A DNA stretch of 64,000 bases from Sphingosinicella sp963974575 (GCF_963974575.1 NZ_CAXBBQ010000008.1:62001-126000), one strand, 5' to 3'. Shown: positions 17,815 to 27,794, numbered from the stretch's first letter. Notes: generated by a model from the sequence alone, not told the origin. Translations and numbers: made by a program.

Positions 17815-19164
17815 ATGACGGTGGTGACGGAAAAATCCGCACGAAAGCCGGGAGACGCTGCCGCATGGTGGATGGTCGCCGTGCTGTTCCTGATCTATGT
17901 CCTCGCTTGGCTCGACCGGCTGGTAATCTCGATGCTGGTCGAGCCGATCAAGGCCGATATGGCGCTCAGCGATTTTCAGATGAGCATCATTCTCGGTCCG
18001 GCCTTCGCGATATCTTATGCCATCTTCGGCCTTCCGCTCGGCTGGGCGGCGGACCGGTTTTCGCGCCGCACGGTGATCTTCTTCGGTGTCCTGACATGGG
18101 CGTTCGCAACCGTGGCCTGCGGCTTCGCACGTACGTTCGAAACATTGCTGCTCGCCCGCATCGTTGTCGGGATCGGCGAAGCGGCATTGCTGCCATCGGC
18201 CTACTCGCTGATCTCCGACGGCTTCCCGCGCGAGAAATTGACGCTCGCGACCTCGACGTTTCAGATGGCGGGGAAGGTCGGATCGGCGACCGCGTTCGGT
18301 CTCGGCGGTATCGCCATTGCCTTCGCGGTGGGTTTGAAGGGTGTTGATCTGCCGATCCACGGTCCAGCCGAGCCCTGGCAGATCGTGATGATGCTCGTCG
18401 GGCTGCCCGGGTTCCTGTTCGCGTTTATGCTGTTCAGTTTCCGGGAACCGCTGCGCCGCGATTTGGGGAGGGCGGATCCGCAGGCGCGTTCTGTTGCGGC
18501 GACGACGGACTTCGTGCGTGCCAACTGGCAGCTCGTAGGCCTGATGCTCACGGCGTTCTCCGCCCTCGCAATCTGCGGTTATTCGATGACCGCTTGGGTG
18601 CCCACGTTCATCGGGCGTGAATACGGATGGGAACCCGTTGTCTATGGCCCGGCGCTCAGCCTGATGAACCTGCTTGCGGCCGCGTCGCTGGTGGTCAACG
18701 GCAAGATCGTCGACACATTGTTCTCGCGCGGCATGAAGGATGTGCATCTGCGCTTCTACAGTTGGCTGATCCTGGCGCTGACGCCGGCAATCCTCTACAT
18801 GTTCTTCGCGCCCAACCCCTGGGTTTTCCTGGTGCTGTACGGCATTGTGCAGTTCATCACCGTGCCGTTCATGGTCTATTTGTCGTCGGTGGTCGCGCTG
18901 CTTGCGCCAAACGCCGTTCGCGGCCAGATAATCGCCTTCTTCATGTTCGTGTTCACGATGCTCGGTATGGGTGCCGGGCCCGCGGTGGTCGGCGGGCTGA
19001 CTGATTTCGTTTTTGCGAGCGAGGACCGGCTCGGCGACTCGCTGGCGATCGTCGTTATCGCCGGGGCCGGCATTGCGTTTGCAGCGCTGAGACTTTCACT
19101 TCGATACCTCGGCCCGGCGATCATTCGGCGCGAAGCGCTCGCTGCGGACAGCGTCCGTGGTTGA
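17815..19164 (+). CDS. MFS transporter
   Basis: A 449-residue major facilitator protein with about 12 hydrophobic segments. The first helix region carries FLIYVLAWLDRLVISMLVEP and the loop 2-3 motif is GWAADRFSRR. It closely resembles the products of 36391-37713 and 39294-40661, so three paralogues serve this cluster. It sits inside the kinase/SDR/ACAD/ligase operon and may import the acid substrate across the inner membrane. Substrate not predictable from sequence. Confidence 0.88.
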   Translation: MTVVTEKSARKPGDAAAWWMVAVLFLIYVLAWLDRLVISMLVEPIKADMALSDFQMSIILGPAFAISYAIFGLPLGWAADRFSRRTVIFFGVLTWAFATVACGFARTFETLLLARIVVGIGEAALLPSAYSLISDGFPREKLTLATSTFQMAGKVGSATAFGLGGIAIAFAVGLKGVDLPIHGPAEPWQIVMMLVGLPGFLFAFMLFSFREPLRRDLGRADPQARSVAATTDFVRANWQLVGLMLTAFSALAICGYSMTAWVPTFIGREYGWEPVVYGPALSLMNLLAAASLVVNGKIVDTLFSRGMKDVHLRFYSWLILALTPAILYMFFAPNPWVFLVLYGIVQFITVPFMVYLSSVVALLAPNAVRGQIIAFFMFVFTMLGMGAGPAVVGGLTDFVFASEDRLGDSLAIVVIAGAGIAFAALRLSLRYLGPAIIRREALAADSVRG

Positions 19165-19194
19165 GCTTTTGCCCGCCTTTGAAAGGGATGCATA

Positions 19195-20730
19195 ATGTCT
19201 GTGACAGTAGAGGCAATCGATCCGGCAAACCGTGATGCGTTGGCGCTGGCCGACGAGCGGGTTGAATACAGCTGGAACGATCTCGATCCAATCCTGAACC
19301 GTGCAGCAAATGCACTTCACGTGGCTGTTGACACGTATCGCCGCGCAGCAGTGTTCGCGCCCAACAGTGCGGAGACCGCGCTCGCTTATGTTGCGTGCTT
19401 GGAGGCGGGGGTGTCGAGTGTACCGGTGAACTTTCACCTCACCGTTCAGGAGCTTGTTTACATTCTTCAGGATTCGAGCGCGTCCGTGCTCTTCGTCGGG
19501 CCGGAAACGGTCGAGGTCGGGCTCGCGGCCGCGCGCGAGGCCGACGTGGCGCAGGTTATCGGTTGGCGCTGCGAAGCCCAAGACGGGCTCGTGCTCTGGG
19601 AGGACTGGCTCGCCGCGGCCACTGCCGAGACGCCGCCCACAGACGTAAAACCGCTACCGCACCTGCACTACACCTCTGGCACCACCGGCAAGCCGAAGGC
19701 CACCGAAACACCGCCAAGCTACTTCCCGGCGGCGGGCACCGTGCGGGCGTTAGCTGAAATCCTGCGGCCGAAGGTCACGCCATCACCGGGCATCGCCGTG
19801 GGGCCGCTCTATCACACGGGCCCGCTTGGCATGGTCCGCAACCTGTTCGCCGGCATGTCGCTGATAACGGTGCAATCGTTCGACCCGGAAAAGGTGTTGG
19901 CGCTCATTGCTCGCTACCGCGTCGCGGGGTCGGTGATGGTCCCAACGCATTTTCAGCGGCTTCTGTCGCTGCCCGAAGAGGTGCGCGCGCGCTACGAAGT
20001 GTCCAGCATGAAACGCCTCGCGCATACTGGCGCGGCTTGCCCCCGCGAGGTGAAGAAGGCGATGATAGATTGGTTCGGTCCGGTTCTCGTGGAAGCCTAT
20101 GGCGGTACTGAAGCAGGATCGACGACATTCATAACCTCTCCCGAGTGGCTGGAGCGTCCGGGTTCGGTAGGGCGCGCGCTGCCGCCCTTTGAGCTCGTCA
20201 TCATCGGCGAAGATGGTAAGGAGCTTCCGCGCGGCGAAGTCGGGCGGGTCTATTTCCGCGACACGACCGGGCGCGGGATCGTCTATCACGGCGATCCGGT
20301 GAAAACGGCAGAGGCGCACATCGCGCCCGGCGTCTTCACACTCGGCGAAATGGGCTACGTTGATGCCGAGGGCTACCTGTTTATCACCGACCGCATGTCG
20401 GACATGATCGTGAGCGGCGGTGTCAACATCTATCCCGCCGAGGCGGAGCATGCGCTGCTGCGTCATCCGGGCGTCGCGGACGTGGCCGTCATCGGCGTGC
20501 CGAGCACGGAAATGGGTGAAGAGGTGAAAGCGCTCGTGATCCCGACCGATCCCGCCAATCCGCCATCATCCCAGGATCTCAACAGCTTCTGCCGCGAGAC
20601 GCTCGCCGGGTACAAGTGCCCGCGTTCCTACGATTTCGTGGACGACATCGGTCGCAATGCGATGGGCAAGGTCAACAAGCGCGCGCTGCGGCAGCAATAC
20701 TGGCCTTCCGATCGCATGATCGGCGGTTGA
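19195..20730 (+). CDS. AMP-forming acyl-CoA synthetase
   Basis: A 511-residue ANL-family ligase with the P-loop YTSGTTGKPKA (residues 159-169), EAYGGTEAG, TDRMSDMIVSGGVNIYP and the C-terminal AMGKVNKRAL carrying the catalytic Lys region. It makes a CoA thioester from a carboxylic acid and ATP. As the last gene of the operon from 14734 it would activate the substrate for the kinase, SDR and ACAD. Chain-length or ring specificity cannot be read. Confidence 0.88.
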   Translation: MSVTVEAIDPANRDALALADERVEYSWNDLDPILNRAANALHVAVDTYRRAAVFAPNSAETALAYVACLEAGVSSVPVNFHLTVQELVYILQDSSASVLFVGPETVEVGLAAAREADVAQVIGWRCEAQDGLVLWEDWLAAATAETPPTDVKPLPHLHYTSGTTGKPKATETPPSYFPAAGTVRALAEILRPKVTPSPGIAVGPLYHTGPLGMVRNLFAGMSLITVQSFDPEKVLALIARYRVAGSVMVPTHFQRLLSLPEEVRARYEVSSMKRLAHTGAACPREVKKAMIDWFGPVLVEAYGGTEAGSTTFITSPEWLERPGSVGRALPPFELVIIGEDGKELPRGEVGRVYFRDTTGRGIVYHGDPVKTAEAHIAPGVFTLGEMGYVDAEGYLFITDRMSDMIVSGGVNIYPAEAEHALLRHPGVADVAVIGVPSTEMGEEVKALVIPTDPANPPSSQDLNSFCRETLAGYKCPRSYDFVDDIGRNAMGKVNKRALRQQYWPSDRMIGG

Positions 20731-21059
20731 GGCGATGCGCCCGGAAAGTGTGTCGTGCATGTCGCGCGAAGCATGATTTGAAACTTGCACAGTGGATTAA
20801 TAATTGACATGAAAATAAAACTGCATTTAAGTGCAGAAATTGCAGGGAGTCGTGTATTCCGTGCAATGTGGAGTGCCTGAAGGGTACGCAACGGGCCGTC
20901 GGCAAGAGCGGCAAGAGGGAAGATCGTCATGGGTGTCAGCAGCACTCCGTCACGCCTTTTGGGCTCAAGCCGCCGCCCGGCGTCGTGAGCGCTGTACGCA
21001 ATGGAATTCTTAGTCAGCCACAAGAGTTCGGCAACAAACGCATTTTCGGGGGAGGAAAT
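20731..21059 (+). promoter_or_regulatory. Long leader of the TonB receptor gene with a TGCA palindrome
   Basis: This 329-bp spacer contains no convincing gene. It holds TTGCAC (20785-20790), TTGACA (20804-20809) and a 16-bp palindrome CTGCATTTAAGTGCAG (20821-20836) with one mismatched pair, then about 220 bp of leader and GGGGGAGGAAAT just before the receptor ATG. The palindrome fits a repressor site overlapping the promoter. The long transcribed leader leaves room for RNA-level control, but I recognise no riboswitch. Confidence 0.4.
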
Positions 21060-23507
21060 ATGAACACGATTCGATTGAAGCATCTGGGTCTGTCGACGGC
21101 ACTTTGCGGTGCGAGCGCTCTGCTTTTGGCTGCGCCTACCATGGCACAGGAAGGAGCACAGGCTCCTGATCAGGAAAGCGCCACGGCCGGCGGCCTTGAA
21201 GAAATCGTCGTGACGGCGCAGCGCCGCGCGCAGAATCTTCAGGATGTTCCCCTGTCGATCGTCGCGGTCAGCGCCGATACGCTGTCGCGCACGGGCGTTC
21301 CCACGATCGAGGCGCTGAACACGCTGATTCCCAACGCGGTCATTGAGCACGTCGGTCTATTTCCGGGCGTCGCGTCCCTGTCGATCCGTGGCGTTGGCGT
21401 CAGCGGTATCGAGAGCTTCGCCGATCCGCAGGTCGCGGTTTACATCAACGGCATCTACCAGGCACGCAACGTCAATGCGTTGAGCAGCACGGTCGATGTG
21501 TCATCCATTGAGGTGCTGCGCGGTCCGCAGGGCACGCTTTATGGTCGCAACGCCTTTTCGGGTGCTATCTCGCTGCGCACCAACCGGCCGGACATGAACG
21601 AAACCAGCGGCTCTGCGATGGCGACGATTGCGAATTACGGCAAGGTCGACGTCGATGTTGTCGGCAACGTGCCGATCGTTGAAGGCAAGGTCGCGGCGCG
21701 TCTCGCCGTGCGGTCGCACAACTTCGACGGCTTCTGGAAGAACCACGGTATTGTTGCGCCGGGCGTTGTCGATTCCACGCTTGAAGGCAAATCCATCGGG
21801 CGCGAGCGCAGCCTTTATGTGCGTCCGAGCCTGCGCTTCACGCCGAATGAAGACTGGGACATCAACGTCATCGGCGAAATCATGCGCGAACGCAGCGAAG
21901 GCTATTCGGCCGGTCAGATCGTCCTGCCTGGCAGCACGCTCGCTGGTCTTGGTTTCCCTGGCTTCAATCCGTTCGGAGACAAGCGTCTCGGCATAGCCTC
22001 CGACGGTTCCAATCCGCTTCGTGCCGGTACGAACGTCAGCGGTAAGCCGACCGACAACGACCAGTGGAATATCACCACGGATGCCGCTTACACCACTGAC
22101 TTCGGTACTATTCGCGCACTCGTGAACTATAATCACGCGACGTCCGAGATTTGGGCCGATACAGACGGCACCAACATCAATGCCTATACGACTGCTCGCT
22201 GGGAAACCTATCGGGCGTTCTCGGGCGAACTCCAGTTTTCTTCCGATTTCTCGGATTCGGTGAATGTCGTCGCGGGCCTGTTCTATCTCTGGGATCACTA
22301 CAACACGACGCAGCTCAGCTTCACGGACTTCTCGCTGCCGTTCGTCTCAGAATTCTCTGTCGCCGATACCACGCAAAATCCGGGCTATGTGAACAATACC
22401 GGAAAGCGAAAGACGTGGGCGGCATACGCTCAGGTCGAGTATAATTTCACGCCGGAGCTCGCGCTCGTCCTCGGCGGCCGCTACAGCTATGAAAAGAAGT
22501 ACGGCTTCCGCGGCACAAACGCGACCATCAACACCACCGGCCTCGCGCGCGACATCGATTTCAGTGATCATATCTGGCCGACAAACACCGCAATCATCTT
22601 CGGTCCGACCCAGAAGAGTTGGGAAAGCTTCTCGCCGCGTGTCGGCGTGAACTATAAGGCGAGCGACGATGTGATGCTGTTCGGTTTCTGGCAGCGCGCA
22701 TTCAAGTCGGGCGGCTTCAACGCCAACTCGTCTGACCGGACGGCGTTCCTGACGCCGTATGGACAGGAGCAAGTCGACAACTATGAAGTCGGTATCAAGA
22801 GCGACTGGTTCGACCGTCGGCTGCGGCTAAACGTCAACGCTTTCTACAGCAAGTTCGATGGTCTGCAGCGCAGCCTCGTGACGCCGACCCCATCGTCGCC
22901 AAACGGCGTGACCACGGTCAACCAGAATCTCGCCGACATGAAGAGTTACGGTATCGAAGCCGAGATCTCGGCGCGTCCTGTCGATCAGTTGACGATTTAT
23001 ACCAACATTGGCTGGAACAAGGCTTCCTACACCTCGTACTGCGCGGACCTTGATGGAGCCGAGCTGACGACGACACCGGCGAATGGCCGTGCAGTTTGTG
23101 GCGCGATCACGACGGTGACATCGGGCGGCGTGGACCGTTATCTGGTGCCGACCGACTACTCCAACCTGAAACCGATGCGTGCGCCGCGCTGGGATCTGAC
23201 GGCCGGTTTCACCAAGGACTTCACGGCCGGTTCGGGCACGATCTCGGTGAACGGTAGCGTTAACTATCGCAGCTCGGTGTTCGTGCAGCTGCTGAACGTG
23301 CCATACTCTTACCGCCCGGCAATGACGCTCGTGGATGGCAGCATCAAGTGGACGCCGGATGATGAGCGTTACGAAGTTACACTCTGGGGCAAGAACCTCA
23401 CCAATCAGGTCGAAATCCTGAACCACCTGCCCGTCGGCAACCTCTTCGGGATTTATCATGTTACCAACCCGCGCACATATGGTGTTACGCTTGGTATGAA
23501 GTTCTAG
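21060..23507 (+). CDS. TonB-dependent outer-membrane receptor
   Basis: An 815-residue receptor. The signal peptide (MNTIRLKHLGLSTAL... cleaved after the PTMAQ region, near residue 28) is followed by a TonB box (EEIVVTAQRR), a plug domain (residues about 50-170, with IEVLRGPQGTLYGRNAFSGAI) and a 22-strand-type barrel ending in the usual aromatic residue (GMKF). The start at 21060 is set by the strong ribosome site. It imports a large or scarce substrate using TonB energy. Its place between the ligase operon and the quinoproteins suggests it takes up the cluster's substrate. Confidence 0.93.
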   Translation: MNTIRLKHLGLSTALCGASALLLAAPTMAQEGAQAPDQESATAGGLEEIVVTAQRRAQNLQDVPLSIVAVSADTLSRTGVPTIEALNTLIPNAVIEHVGLFPGVASLSIRGVGVSGIESFADPQVAVYINGIYQARNVNALSSTVDVSSIEVLRGPQGTLYGRNAFSGAISLRTNRPDMNETSGSAMATIANYGKVDVDVVGNVPIVEGKVAARLAVRSHNFDGFWKNHGIVAPGVVDSTLEGKSIGRERSLYVRPSLRFTPNEDWDINVIGEIMRERSEGYSAGQIVLPGSTLAGLGFPGFNPFGDKRLGIASDGSNPLRAGTNVSGKPTDNDQWNITTDAAYTTDFGTIRALVNYNHATSEIWADTDGTNINAYTTARWETYRAFSGELQFSSDFSDSVNVVAGLFYLWDHYNTTQLSFTDFSLPFVSEFSVADTTQNPGYVNNTGKRKTWAAYAQVEYNFTPELALVLGGRYSYEKKYGFRGTNATINTTGLARDIDFSDHIWPTNTAIIFGPTQKSWESFSPRVGVNYKASDDVMLFGFWQRAFKSGGFNANSSDRTAFLTPYGQEQVDNYEVGIKSDWFDRRLRLNVNAFYSKFDGLQRSLVTPTPSSPNGVTTVNQNLADMKSYGIEAEISARPVDQLTIYTNIGWNKASYTSYCADLDGAELTTTPANGRAVCGAITTVTSGGVDRYLVPTDYSNLKPMRAPRWDLTAGFTKDFTAGSGTISVNGSVNYRSSVFVQLLNVPYSYRPAMTLVDGSIKWTPDDERYEVTLWGKNLTNQVEILNHLPVGNLFGIYHVTNPRTYGVTLGMKF

Positions 23508-23523
23508 TCGGGAAGAGTTGGGG

Positions 23524-23555
23524 TGCGGGACATACGGCTTGCCGTGTGTCCCGCA
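23524..23555 (+). terminator. Strong hairpin between TonB receptor and PQQ dehydrogenase genes
   Basis: TGCGGGACA (23524-23532) pairs with TGTCCCGCA (23547-23555), and inside it ACGGC pairs with GCCGT around a TT loop, with one G-T pair. No T-run follows, so it may be a Rho-type stop, an attenuator or an mRNA-processing stem that sets receptor and dehydrogenase levels apart. Confidence 0.5.
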
Positions 23556-23581
23556 TCGGTTCCGTTGTGATGGAGAGGTGG

Positions 23582-25693
23582 ATGCGCGGCATCGCGAAAA
23601 CGGACAGGTTGCCTGTTCTGCTGGTCTCGGTCGCTATGCTGACGATGCTCAGTTTTTCCGATAATGCGGCCGACGCGACCAGTGCAGTGCGCTCGCCCGC
23701 CTACAACGAGGCCGACGGTACCAATTGGCAGGCGTTTGGCCGTACCTATAGCGAGACGCACTTCAGCCCGCTGAAGGAAGTCAACGATGGCAATATCGAG
23801 CGGCTCGGGCTTGTTTGGGCGCACGATCTGGAGCCGACGTTCAACAGTTTCTCGGCGCCGCTCGCCGTAGACGGCGTTCTGTATTTCGCCACAGGTTACA
23901 GCGTCATTCATGCGATGGATGCGCGCACCGGCGAACTGCTTTGGAAATACGATCCCGAGGTCTACAAGCACGCCGGTCACAAGATGCGGGCAGGCTGGGG
24001 TATACGCGGCATCGCCTTCGACGACGGCAAGGTCTTCACGGGAACGCTCGATGGGCGCCTGATTGCACTTGATGCCAAGACCGGCGCGCTGCTCTGGAGC
24101 GAACTTACTCTCGATCCAAAAGACGAAAGCTACATCACCGGGCCTCCCTGGGTCTTCAACGGCAAGGTGGTGATCGGCAGCGGCGGTTCGGATTATGGGC
24201 CCGTGCGCGGCTATGTGACCGCGTACGACCAGAAAACGGGCAAACAGGCGTGGCGCTTCCACACCGTTCCCGGCAACCCCGCGGACGGCTTTGAGAACAA
24301 AGCCATGGAAATGGCTGCGAAGACCTGGACAGGCGAGTGGTGGAAGCACGGCGGTGGTGGTTCCGTCTGGCACGCCATGGCGTTCGATCCGAAGTTCAAC
24401 CGCATCTATCTCGGCGTCGGCAACGGCGCGCCGTGGAACCAGAAGATTCGCAGTCCGCAGGGCGGCGACAACCTGTTCCTCGCGTCCATCGTCGCGCTCG
24501 ATGCCGATACGGGCGAATACGTCTGGCACTATCAGGCGAATCCCGGCGAGACGTGGGACTACAACAACACGATGGACATCCAGCTCGCCGATCTGAAGAT
24601 CGGCGGCAAGGTTCGTCCAGTCATCATTCACGCGCCGAAGAACGGCTTCTTCTATGTGATCGACCGCAAGACCGGGAAGCTGGTGTCGGCCGAGAAATTC
24701 TCCAAGGTCACGTGGGCCGAGCGGATCGACCTGAAGACGGGGCGGCCCGTGGAAACGCCGGATGCCCGCTATCCGGACGGCAAGCCGGTGATCATCTATC
24801 CGTTCCCGAACGGCGCGCACGGTGTTCAGGCGATGGCGTTCAGCCCGCAGACGGGCCTTGCCTACATTCCGGCGAATGAGGGCGGCCGCGTCTATGTGGA
24901 CGCGCCGGCCGATTTGTCGAAATGGCGGCATCGGCCGGGTATGTACATCAACACCGGCCTTGGCGCCGCGCCGCCGGGGATGACCGTGCCGCCGCCAATC
25001 AGTTTCCTGCAGGCATGGGATCCCGTGCGGCAGAAGGAAGCCTGGCGCGTGCCCATGAAGGGCGCGTTCAGCGGCGGCGTACTGACGACGGCGGGAAACC
25101 TCGTCGTGCAGGGCAATGCGGAAGGCAAGCTCGTCGCCTATGCGGCGAACAGCGGCAAGCCGCTGTGGTCGTTCAATGCGCAGAACGGCATCCTTTCGAA
25201 CCCGATCACCTACACGGTGGACGGACGCCAGTATCTGACCGTCATCACCGGTTGGCGATCGAGCTATGGCACGGCACCGACCTGGGACTATTACGGGCAG
25301 AAGCGGCGCGTGCTGACGTTCGCGCTGAATGGCAAGGCTGTACTGCCGGACGATGAGCCGGTCGAAATGCCCATCGCGGATGATGAAAGTTTCGTGGTGG
25401 ATGCCGAAAAGGCGAAGATCGGCAGTGCCCTCTACAACACGGCCTGCATCGTCTGCCACGGCGTTGGCATGATCGCGGGCGGCGCGGCGCCGGACCTGCG
25501 CAAGGCAGGGGCCCCGATGGCATTCGAATCGCTGGCCGCCGTGGTGCGGGATGGCGAACTGATGCAGAATGGCATGCCGCGTTTCGAGCAGTTGACCGAT
25601 GGCGAGATCGAGGGGCTTCAGCATTACATCCGCCAACGCGCGCGCGAAGCGCTGGCATCGATGGAGTCTGCTCCGCAGGCATCACCGAAATGA
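23582..25693 (+). CDS. PQQ-dependent dehydrogenase with C-terminal cytochrome c (quinohemoprotein), copy 1
   Basis: A 703-residue periplasmic protein: signal anchor at residues 8-30, an eight-bladed propeller (DARTGELLWKY, DAKTGALLWSE, DADTGEYVWHY), then cytochrome c (C622-x2-C625-H626). The catalytic Asp is probably that of ETWDYNN; the residue two further on is Asn, not the Asp that marks lanthanide enzymes. The vicinal Cys pair expected before NRG is replaced by AGWGIRG. The start at 23582 has GGAGAGG upstream; two earlier ATGs overlap a hairpin. It is a tandem duplicate of 25710-27794. Confidence 0.85.
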   Translation: MRGIAKTDRLPVLLVSVAMLTMLSFSDNAADATSAVRSPAYNEADGTNWQAFGRTYSETHFSPLKEVNDGNIERLGLVWAHDLEPTFNSFSAPLAVDGVLYFATGYSVIHAMDARTGELLWKYDPEVYKHAGHKMRAGWGIRGIAFDDGKVFTGTLDGRLIALDAKTGALLWSELTLDPKDESYITGPPWVFNGKVVIGSGGSDYGPVRGYVTAYDQKTGKQAWRFHTVPGNPADGFENKAMEMAAKTWTGEWWKHGGGGSVWHAMAFDPKFNRIYLGVGNGAPWNQKIRSPQGGDNLFLASIVALDADTGEYVWHYQANPGETWDYNNTMDIQLADLKIGGKVRPVIIHAPKNGFFYVIDRKTGKLVSAEKFSKVTWAERIDLKTGRPVETPDARYPDGKPVIIYPFPNGAHGVQAMAFSPQTGLAYIPANEGGRVYVDAPADLSKWRHRPGMYINTGLGAAPPGMTVPPPISFLQAWDPVRQKEAWRVPMKGAFSGGVLTTAGNLVVQGNAEGKLVAYAANSGKPLWSFNAQNGILSNPITYTVDGRQYLTVITGWRSSYGTAPTWDYYGQKRRVLTFALNGKAVLPDDEPVEMPIADDESFVVDAEKAKIGSALYNTACIVCHGVGMIAGGAAPDLRKAGAPMAFESLAAVVRDGELMQNGMPRFEQLTDGEIEGLQHYIRQRAREALASMESAPQASPK

Positions 25694-25709
25694 GCGGCAT
25701 GTCCTGCTG

Positions 25710-27794
25710 ATGCGCAAGTGGTCGGGGCAGGTCCTTGCTATTCTTGCCTGTGCCCTTCTCAGCGGATGTCTTGGCGACAGCCCGTCCGTTGTCGACGGTG
25801 CGGATTGGCCCGGCTACGGCGGGCCTGTCGATGAAGCGCACTACAGTCCGCTGAAAGAAATCGATACGGGAAATGCCGCGAAACTGGGCCTTGCCTGGTA
25901 TCACGACATCGACGTGGGGCCGAGCAGCCTGTCCGCGCCGGTGGCGGTCGATGGCGTGCTCTATTTCGCGGCGGGCTACAGCGTTGTTCACGCCATGGAC
26001 GCCGCGACCGGCAAGGAATTGTGGCGATATGATCCCGAAGCGCCGAAAGCGGCGGGCCACAAGCTGCGCGCCGCATGGGGAAGCCGCGGCATCGCCTATG
26101 CGAATGGCCTCATCTTCACCGGCACCATCGATGGGCGGTTGATCGCCATCGATGCGAAGACCGGCAAGCCGCGCTGGAGCGCGATGACGATCGAACCCGA
26201 CGACAGCCGCTACATCACGGGTGCGCCCTGGGTGTTCGGTGACAAGGTGGCGATTGGGCATGGCGGAGCGGATTTCGGGCCCGTGCGCGGTTATGTGACG
26301 GCTTATGACCAGAAGACCGGCAAGCAGGTGTGGCGCTTCCACACCGTTCCCGGCAACCCCGCAGACGGTTTCGAGAACAAGGCCATGGAAATGGCCGCGA
26401 AGACGTGGACGGGCGAATGGTGGAAATACGGCGGCGGCGGCACAGCGTGGAACGCCATGGCCTACGATCCCAAATACAACCGCATCTATATCGGCGTCGG
26501 CAACGGCGCGCCGTGGAACCAGAAGATCCGCAGCCCTGAAGGCGGCGACAATTTGTTCCTCTGTTCGATCATCGCGCTCGATGCCGATACCGGCGAATAC
26601 GTCTGGCACTACCAGACGAACCCGGGCGAAACGTGGGATTTCAACTCGGCGATGGATATCGAACTTGCCGAACTTGATATCGACGACAAGAAACGCGAGG
26701 TGCTGCTGCACGCGCCGAAGAACGGCTTCTTCTACGTGCTCGACCGCGAGACCGGGAAATTGATCTCTGCCGAGAAGATCGTGCCCGTAAACTGGGCGGA
26801 CCGCATCGACGTTGAGACCGGGCGCCCTGTCGAACGCCCGGAGGCGCGCTATCCAGCGGGCAAGGCCACGATTGTCTATCCATCGCCCTACGGTGCGCAC
26901 AATGTGGAGGCGATGTCGTTCAATCCGGGAACGGGCCTCGTCTACATTCCGGTTCTCGATCAGGGGCGGGCGTATACCGACCCGAGCGGGCCTCTGGCGG
27001 AATGGAAACATCTCGACGGCCAGCGTCTCAGCGTCGGTACGGGCACGCCGCCCGCCGATCTGAAGCCCCGGCCGGCATCGAGCGCGCTGCTGGCGTGGGA
27101 TCCGGCGCGGCAGCGAGAGGTCTGGCGCCGGCCTTATCCGGGAATGCGCGGCGGCGGCGGTACGGCGACGACAGCGGGTAACCTGCTGCTGCAAGGCCGC
27201 GCGGCGGGCGAATTTACTGTCATGGCGGCGGATACGGGGAAGGTGCTTTGGTCGTTCGATGCACAGACGGCGGTGATGGCGCAGCCGATCACGTATCTCG
27301 CGGGCGGGAAGCAGTACATCACGGTGATCGCGGGGTCGCGTTTCCAGGGCGCGGCAGGGCTTGAGCGCGAATGGAACTATTATACGCAGCAGTGGCGTGT
27401 GCTGACGTTTGCGCTGGGCGGCACCGCGAAGCTGCCACCTGCCGAGCGAGTCGATATCCCGATCGCCGAGGATCCGGCGTTCAAGGTGCTGCCGTCGCGC
27501 GCTTCGCTCGGCGAGACGGTGTATGCGCAGCGCTGCTCGATCTGCCATGGCCCGACGGCGCTTTCCGGCGGTGCGTCGCCTGATCTGCTACGCTCGGCCA
27601 TGCCTTTGAATTTCGAGGCCATGAAGACGGTATTGCGCGAGGGCATTCTGATCGAGCGCGGGATGCCGCGCTTCGAGGAGCTGTCCGACGAGGAGATCGT
27701 CGGCCTCCAGCACTTTATCCGTAAACGAGCGCGCGAGATGCAAGCCGCCGATCCGCGCGCATCGGTCAGCAGAGGTCACAATGAAGGTCAATGA
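25710..27794 (+). CDS. PQQ-dependent dehydrogenase with C-terminal cytochrome c, lipoprotein copy 2
   Basis: A 694-residue paralogue of the preceding gene, sharing DNA runs of over 30 identical bases (for example 26330-26362 with 24250-24282). It has a lipoprotein signal (LLSGC, Cys near residue 20), the propeller with ETWDFNS at the active site, and a heme site C609-x2-C612-H613. The vicinal Cys pair is again absent (AAWGSRG). The start at 25710 lies 17 bp after the first copy's stop. Membrane anchoring distinguishes it from copy 1. Confidence 0.85.
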   Translation: MRKWSGQVLAILACALLSGCLGDSPSVVDGADWPGYGGPVDEAHYSPLKEIDTGNAAKLGLAWYHDIDVGPSSLSAPVAVDGVLYFAAGYSVVHAMDAATGKELWRYDPEAPKAAGHKLRAAWGSRGIAYANGLIFTGTIDGRLIAIDAKTGKPRWSAMTIEPDDSRYITGAPWVFGDKVAIGHGGADFGPVRGYVTAYDQKTGKQVWRFHTVPGNPADGFENKAMEMAAKTWTGEWWKYGGGGTAWNAMAYDPKYNRIYIGVGNGAPWNQKIRSPEGGDNLFLCSIIALDADTGEYVWHYQTNPGETWDFNSAMDIELAELDIDDKKREVLLHAPKNGFFYVLDRETGKLISAEKIVPVNWADRIDVETGRPVERPEARYPAGKATIVYPSPYGAHNVEAMSFNPGTGLVYIPVLDQGRAYTDPSGPLAEWKHLDGQRLSVGTGTPPADLKPRPASSALLAWDPARQREVWRRPYPGMRGGGGTATTAGNLLLQGRAAGEFTVMAADTGKVLWSFDAQTAVMAQPITYLAGGKQYITVIAGSRFQGAAGLEREWNYYTQQWRVLTFALGGTAKLPPAERVDIPIAEDPAFKVLPSRASLGETVYAQRCSICHGPTALSGGASPDLLRSAMPLNFEAMKTVLREGILIERGMPRFEELSDEEIVGLQHFIRKRAREMQAADPRASVSRGHNEGQ

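Noticed and set aside
23504..27548. Two very long minus-strand frames (710 and 767 residues) opposite the PQQ dehydrogenases
   Set aside because: Both are composition shadows with no recognisable domain; they exist in both copies because the genes are duplicates.
23582..27794. Lanthanide-dependent (XoxF/PedH-type) classification of the PQQ enzymes
   Set aside because: The residue two after the probable catalytic Asp is Asn in both copies, not the extra Asp that marks lanthanide enzymes.
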